Positions 62,033 to 64,000 of a DNA stretch of 64,000 nt are shown here, one piece after another. Source of the DNA: Thermogemmatispora tikiterensis (GTDB taxonomy: Bacteria; Chloroflexota; Ktedonobacteria; Ktedonobacterales; Ktedonobacteraceae); NCBI RefSeq assembly GCF_003268475.1, contig NZ_MCIF01000002.1, forward strand, positions 636,015 through 700,014, read 5' to 3'. The notes under the pieces were generated by a model, which was given only the letters and a program-made list of their open reading frames with translations, did not search any database and had not been told where the DNA came from. The translations under genes and the position numbers were made by a program. Within the stretch, counting starts at the first letter, position 1. Every line of letters begins with the position of its first letter.

Positions 62033-62106
62033 GGAAGAGAGAAAGAAGGCTCCTCACTCTGTCTGAGATGGCAGGCAGGTTGCGCCCACGAGCCTTCGCC
62101 TCTTCC
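62033..62106 (+). terminator. Terminator of the acyl-CoA operon
   Basis: GGAAGAG (62033-62039) with CTCTTCC (62100-62106), and inside it AAGGCTC (62046-62052) with GAGCCTT (62090-62096), followed by TTCTCTTAAAC. The two coaxial stems and T-rich tail fit a terminator 12 bp past the stop. Confidence 0.55.
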
Positions 62107-62381
62107 TTCTCTTAAACCTTCTCCGAGCCGAGCCATTTACGTTGGTTTTGTCCCCTCTTGCCTGGCTGAGCCGATGAGCTCCAGTCAGACGAGAGCAGCA
62201 ACCTCTCAAAGTGCTACTTTCTCTCAGACTCTTTAGCTGGCCGCAGACCACTATCCTCTCCCGTTTGCCCGGTATCTTCCCTGTCCTTGTAGGGTCTGTA
62301 CCTGCTGGGGACGCTTTACTGGGTCGGAGCGCTGTTTCTTCTATCTCGGGAGCGTTCTGAAAAGGCACAAGGAAGGCAGAC

Positions 62382-62582
62382 CTGTTCTGGCCGTTAATAC
62401 TCGCATTCCTGGCCTAGCTGCTGCTGGACCTCGGCCTCATCAGCTGGTACTTCCCCGGCTGGCCCCTCTACACCTCCGAGCTATTCGCTGGCCTAACCCT
62501 TGTTTGCTTGCTGGTAGGATTCTGCTGCTTCCTCTCTTCTGCCGCCATAGCCTGGGAGGTGGCCAGGGGAGAGGCAGCTTAG
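62382..62582 (+). pseudogene. Remnant of a small membrane protein (in-frame TAG)
   Basis: The frame reads LFWPLILAFLA, stop TAG at 62415-62417, then 54 residues: LLLDLGLISWYFPGWPLYTS, then two hydrophobic stretches (ELFAGLTLVCLLVGFCCFLS) and AIAWEVARGEAA before TAG 62580. Two membrane helices with Trp-Tyr-Pro turns look like a real protein. No ATG or GTG starts it, and AAGGAAGG lies just upstream of the first part. I infer a decayed gene; a sequencing error is also possible. Confidence 0.35.
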
Positions 62583-62818
62583 CCCGGGAAGTAACGGAGA
62601 GCATCACAGGCCCGAGCCTCTGCTCGCTTATCGCTCATGGAGAGGGCGCACTGAAGAGATCGGAGAAGAGCAAGCTGTCGATCTCGATAGTGCTCCCTCC
62701 CCCTGGTGGGATGTACGGTATTGCGGACCTGGTAGCGAGATAGCTGCCCTTGAGGAGAGGAGACGGGGGCCGCGAGGAGACAAGCCAGGGAGCCTCGGAC
62801 CTCCGGGTTTTCCAGGCC

Positions 62819-64000
62819 TCAGACAGCGGTGAACAGGTCGGGCGAGGCCCGGCCCCGCCTGGTGCCGCTGCCATGCAGCAGAGCGCGCAGCGTCGACGAT
62901 AGCCGCTGGACTCCCTCGCGCAGTTGCTCCGGGGACTTATCGGCGAAAGTCAGGCGCACACTTGGAAGCTGCTGCTGGCTGTTCTCGACGCGGAAGAGCT
63001 GGCCGGGAGCCAGCAACAGGCCGCGATCGGCAGCCTTCTCAATCACTTCATATTCCTGCAGCTGTGGCGGCAGCCAGAGCAGCAGATTGAAGCCCGCGCC
63101 TGGCACCGTCCAGCGGCATTCAAGCCCGGCCAGCTCCTCCGCGAGCAGGTTCAGCAGGGCGTCACGCCGGCGGCGATACTCCTGGCGATAGAGACAAAGC
63201 TCCTCCTCGAACGCGGGATCACTCAGATGCTCCAGAAGAGCCCGAGCCAGAGGTAGCGAGGTTCCGCGCGCGAAGGCCTGCTTGCCCTCGACCAGGCGCG
63301 CCAGGATCGGCTGGGCCGCCACGATACAGCCGAGGCGCAGTGTTGGAAAAATCAGCTTGTTGAAGCTCTTTAGATAGATCACGCGCCCCTCGCAATCAAA
63401 GCTGCGCAGTGCTGGTGGCGGCTCACACCTTGACTCATCGTAGAACAGCTCGCTGCAGTAGTCGTCTTCGACGATCAACAGATTATAGCGGCGGGCCAGC
63501 TCCACCAGCTGCTGGCGACGCTCACATGACATGGTGGCACCGGTTGGTGAATGGGCGGTCGGCACCACGCAGAGCAGACGAGGGCGGGCCGCGGGAGCCT
63601 CTAGCGCCTGCTCCAGGAGGTCGAGACGCAGCCCCTCCTCATCGACTGGAATTGGCTGGCAGGCCGCTCGCAGCTGCTCAAAGATATCCAGGGCTGCCAG
63701 ATAGGCGGGCTCCTCAATGAAGACTGGCTCGCCCGGGGCTAGCAGCACGCGTGCGACCAGATCCAACCCTTGCTGGTTGCCGCTCGTGAGCAGAATCTCC
63801 TGTGGCTCCGGCTGGAAGCCGAAGCGCGTGAAATACTGACAGAGATAGCGGCGCAGGGCCTCGTCGCCCAGAGTCGAGCCATACTGCAATACCTGCAAGC
63901 TGGCTGCCTGCCGTGCCTCCTCGGCCAGGAGCCGCCCAGCGCGCGCCATCGAACGTTCCCAGCGCTCGATAGGAAAGAGGCTGACATCAGGATAGCCACT
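62819..64000 (-). CDS. MocR-type PLP-dependent aminotransferase (N-terminus beyond window)
   Basis: The frame is open to the window edge, so the 5' part is missing; about 394 residues are visible. The first residues read SGYPDVSLFPIERWERSMAR, typical of the start of the aminotransferase half of MocR/PdxR proteins, whose GntR helix-turn-helix would lie outside. PLP features: VEDDYCSELFYDE and Lys in YLKSFNKLIFPTLRLG. It may regulate transcription using an aminotransferase-like ligand domain, or be an aminotransferase alone. A start at 63949 is possible but would drop conserved residues. Confidence 0.9.
   Translation of the reverse strand, partial: SGYPDVSLFPIERWERSMARAGRLLAEEARQAASLQVLQYGSTLGDEALRRYLCQYFTRFGFQPEPQEILLTSGNQQGLDLVARVLLAPGEPVFIEEPAYLAALDIFEQLRAACQPIPVDEEGLRLDLLEQALEAPAARPRLLCVVPTAHSPTGATMSCERRQQLVELARRYNLLIVEDDYCSELFYDESRCEPPPALRSFDCEGRVIYLKSFNKLIFPTLRLGCIVAAQPILARLVEGKQAFARGTSLPLARALLEHLSDPAFEEELCLYRQEYRRRRDALLNLLAEELAGLECRWTVPGAGFNLLLWLPPQLQEYEVIEKAADRGLLLAPGQLFRVENSQQQLPSVRLTFADKSPEQLREGVQRLSSTLRALLHGSGTRRGRASPDLFTAV

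Larger units (their letters stand above)
62022..62818. other. 797-bp intergenic region
   Basis: Contains the operon terminator and a degenerate membrane-protein frame (62382-62582). The 79-codon frame at 62504-62743 is in another phase and unsupported. Confidence 0.45.

Noticed and set aside
1-64000. Mobile elements, prophage or integration sites
   Set aside because: No transposase, integrase or phage gene is recognisable, and selC shows no adjacent integrase or duplicated tRNA end.

Overview
The window is high-GC bacterial DNA (roughly 60% G+C by eye). Its gene content points to a Chloroflexota bacterium, probably a thermophilic Ktedonobacteria member close to Thermogemmatispora. The indicators are several zinc-ribbon membrane proteins, a zinc-ribbon dynamin-like GTPase, an H-NOX sensor, a luciferase-like oxidoreductase of the F420 type, and long GC-rich intergenic stretches with short tandem repeats. 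The lineage is an inference from gene style; no rRNA is present to confirm it. I see no prophage, insertion sequence or CRISPR array.

Layout. 1-6.5 kb: a truncated YfhO-like membrane protein, a selenocysteine tRNA (selC), a HAD phosphatase diverging from a phenylacetate-CoA-ligase-family enzyme, a CPBP protease and a small Cys-rich protein. 7-18 kb, mostly minus strand: ndk, a Roadblock/LC7 protein, a 1040-residue TPR protein with an M16 peptidase, a five-unit zinc-ribbon protein, a primary-type sigma factor, a PRC-barrel-like protein, a DinB protein and an H-NOX protein with a winged-helix-like tail. 18.7-35 kb: the dynamin-like GTPase, PIG-L deacetylase, geranylgeranyl-reductase-type flavoprotein, an ECF sigma factor coupled to a fused MGMT-Ada protein, a mycoredoxin-like protein, three PLP enzymes, a zinc-ribbon/BNR-lipoprotein pair, a lone receiver domain and a ZIP transporter.

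35.4-45 kb: an enolase-superfamily dehydratase diverges from a FadR-type regulator, followed by a ribose-type ABC importer (binding protein, permease, single-domain ATPase). This looks like a sugar or sugar-acid uptake and catabolism locus. One near-perfect FadR-type operator (36736-36748) sits where two overlapping divergent promoters meet. A luciferase-like oxidoreductase, a signal-less HtrA protease, MsrA and a small membrane protein follow.

46.3-62 kb: a large catabolic divergon. Minus strand: a small zinc-ribbon subunit, hydantoinase/acetone-carboxylase-type A and B subunits, a TetR regulator and an SDR dehydrogenase. Plus strand: acyl-CoA synthetase, MmgE/PrpD protein, E1-alpha, E1-beta and E2 of a 2-oxoacid dehydrogenase complex, acyl-CoA dehydrogenase and enoyl-CoA hydratase. 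The two operons start from mirror-image promoters (both TTGACG-18-TATACT), each with a matching ACCGA-N4-TCGGT palindrome just after the -10, so one TetR protein probably controls both. The window ends inside a MocR-type aminotransferase.

Most transcription units end in long perfect hairpins with weak or no U-tracts. Start codons were chosen by Shine-Dalgarno spacing; many of the longest ORFs start upstream of the likely real start.
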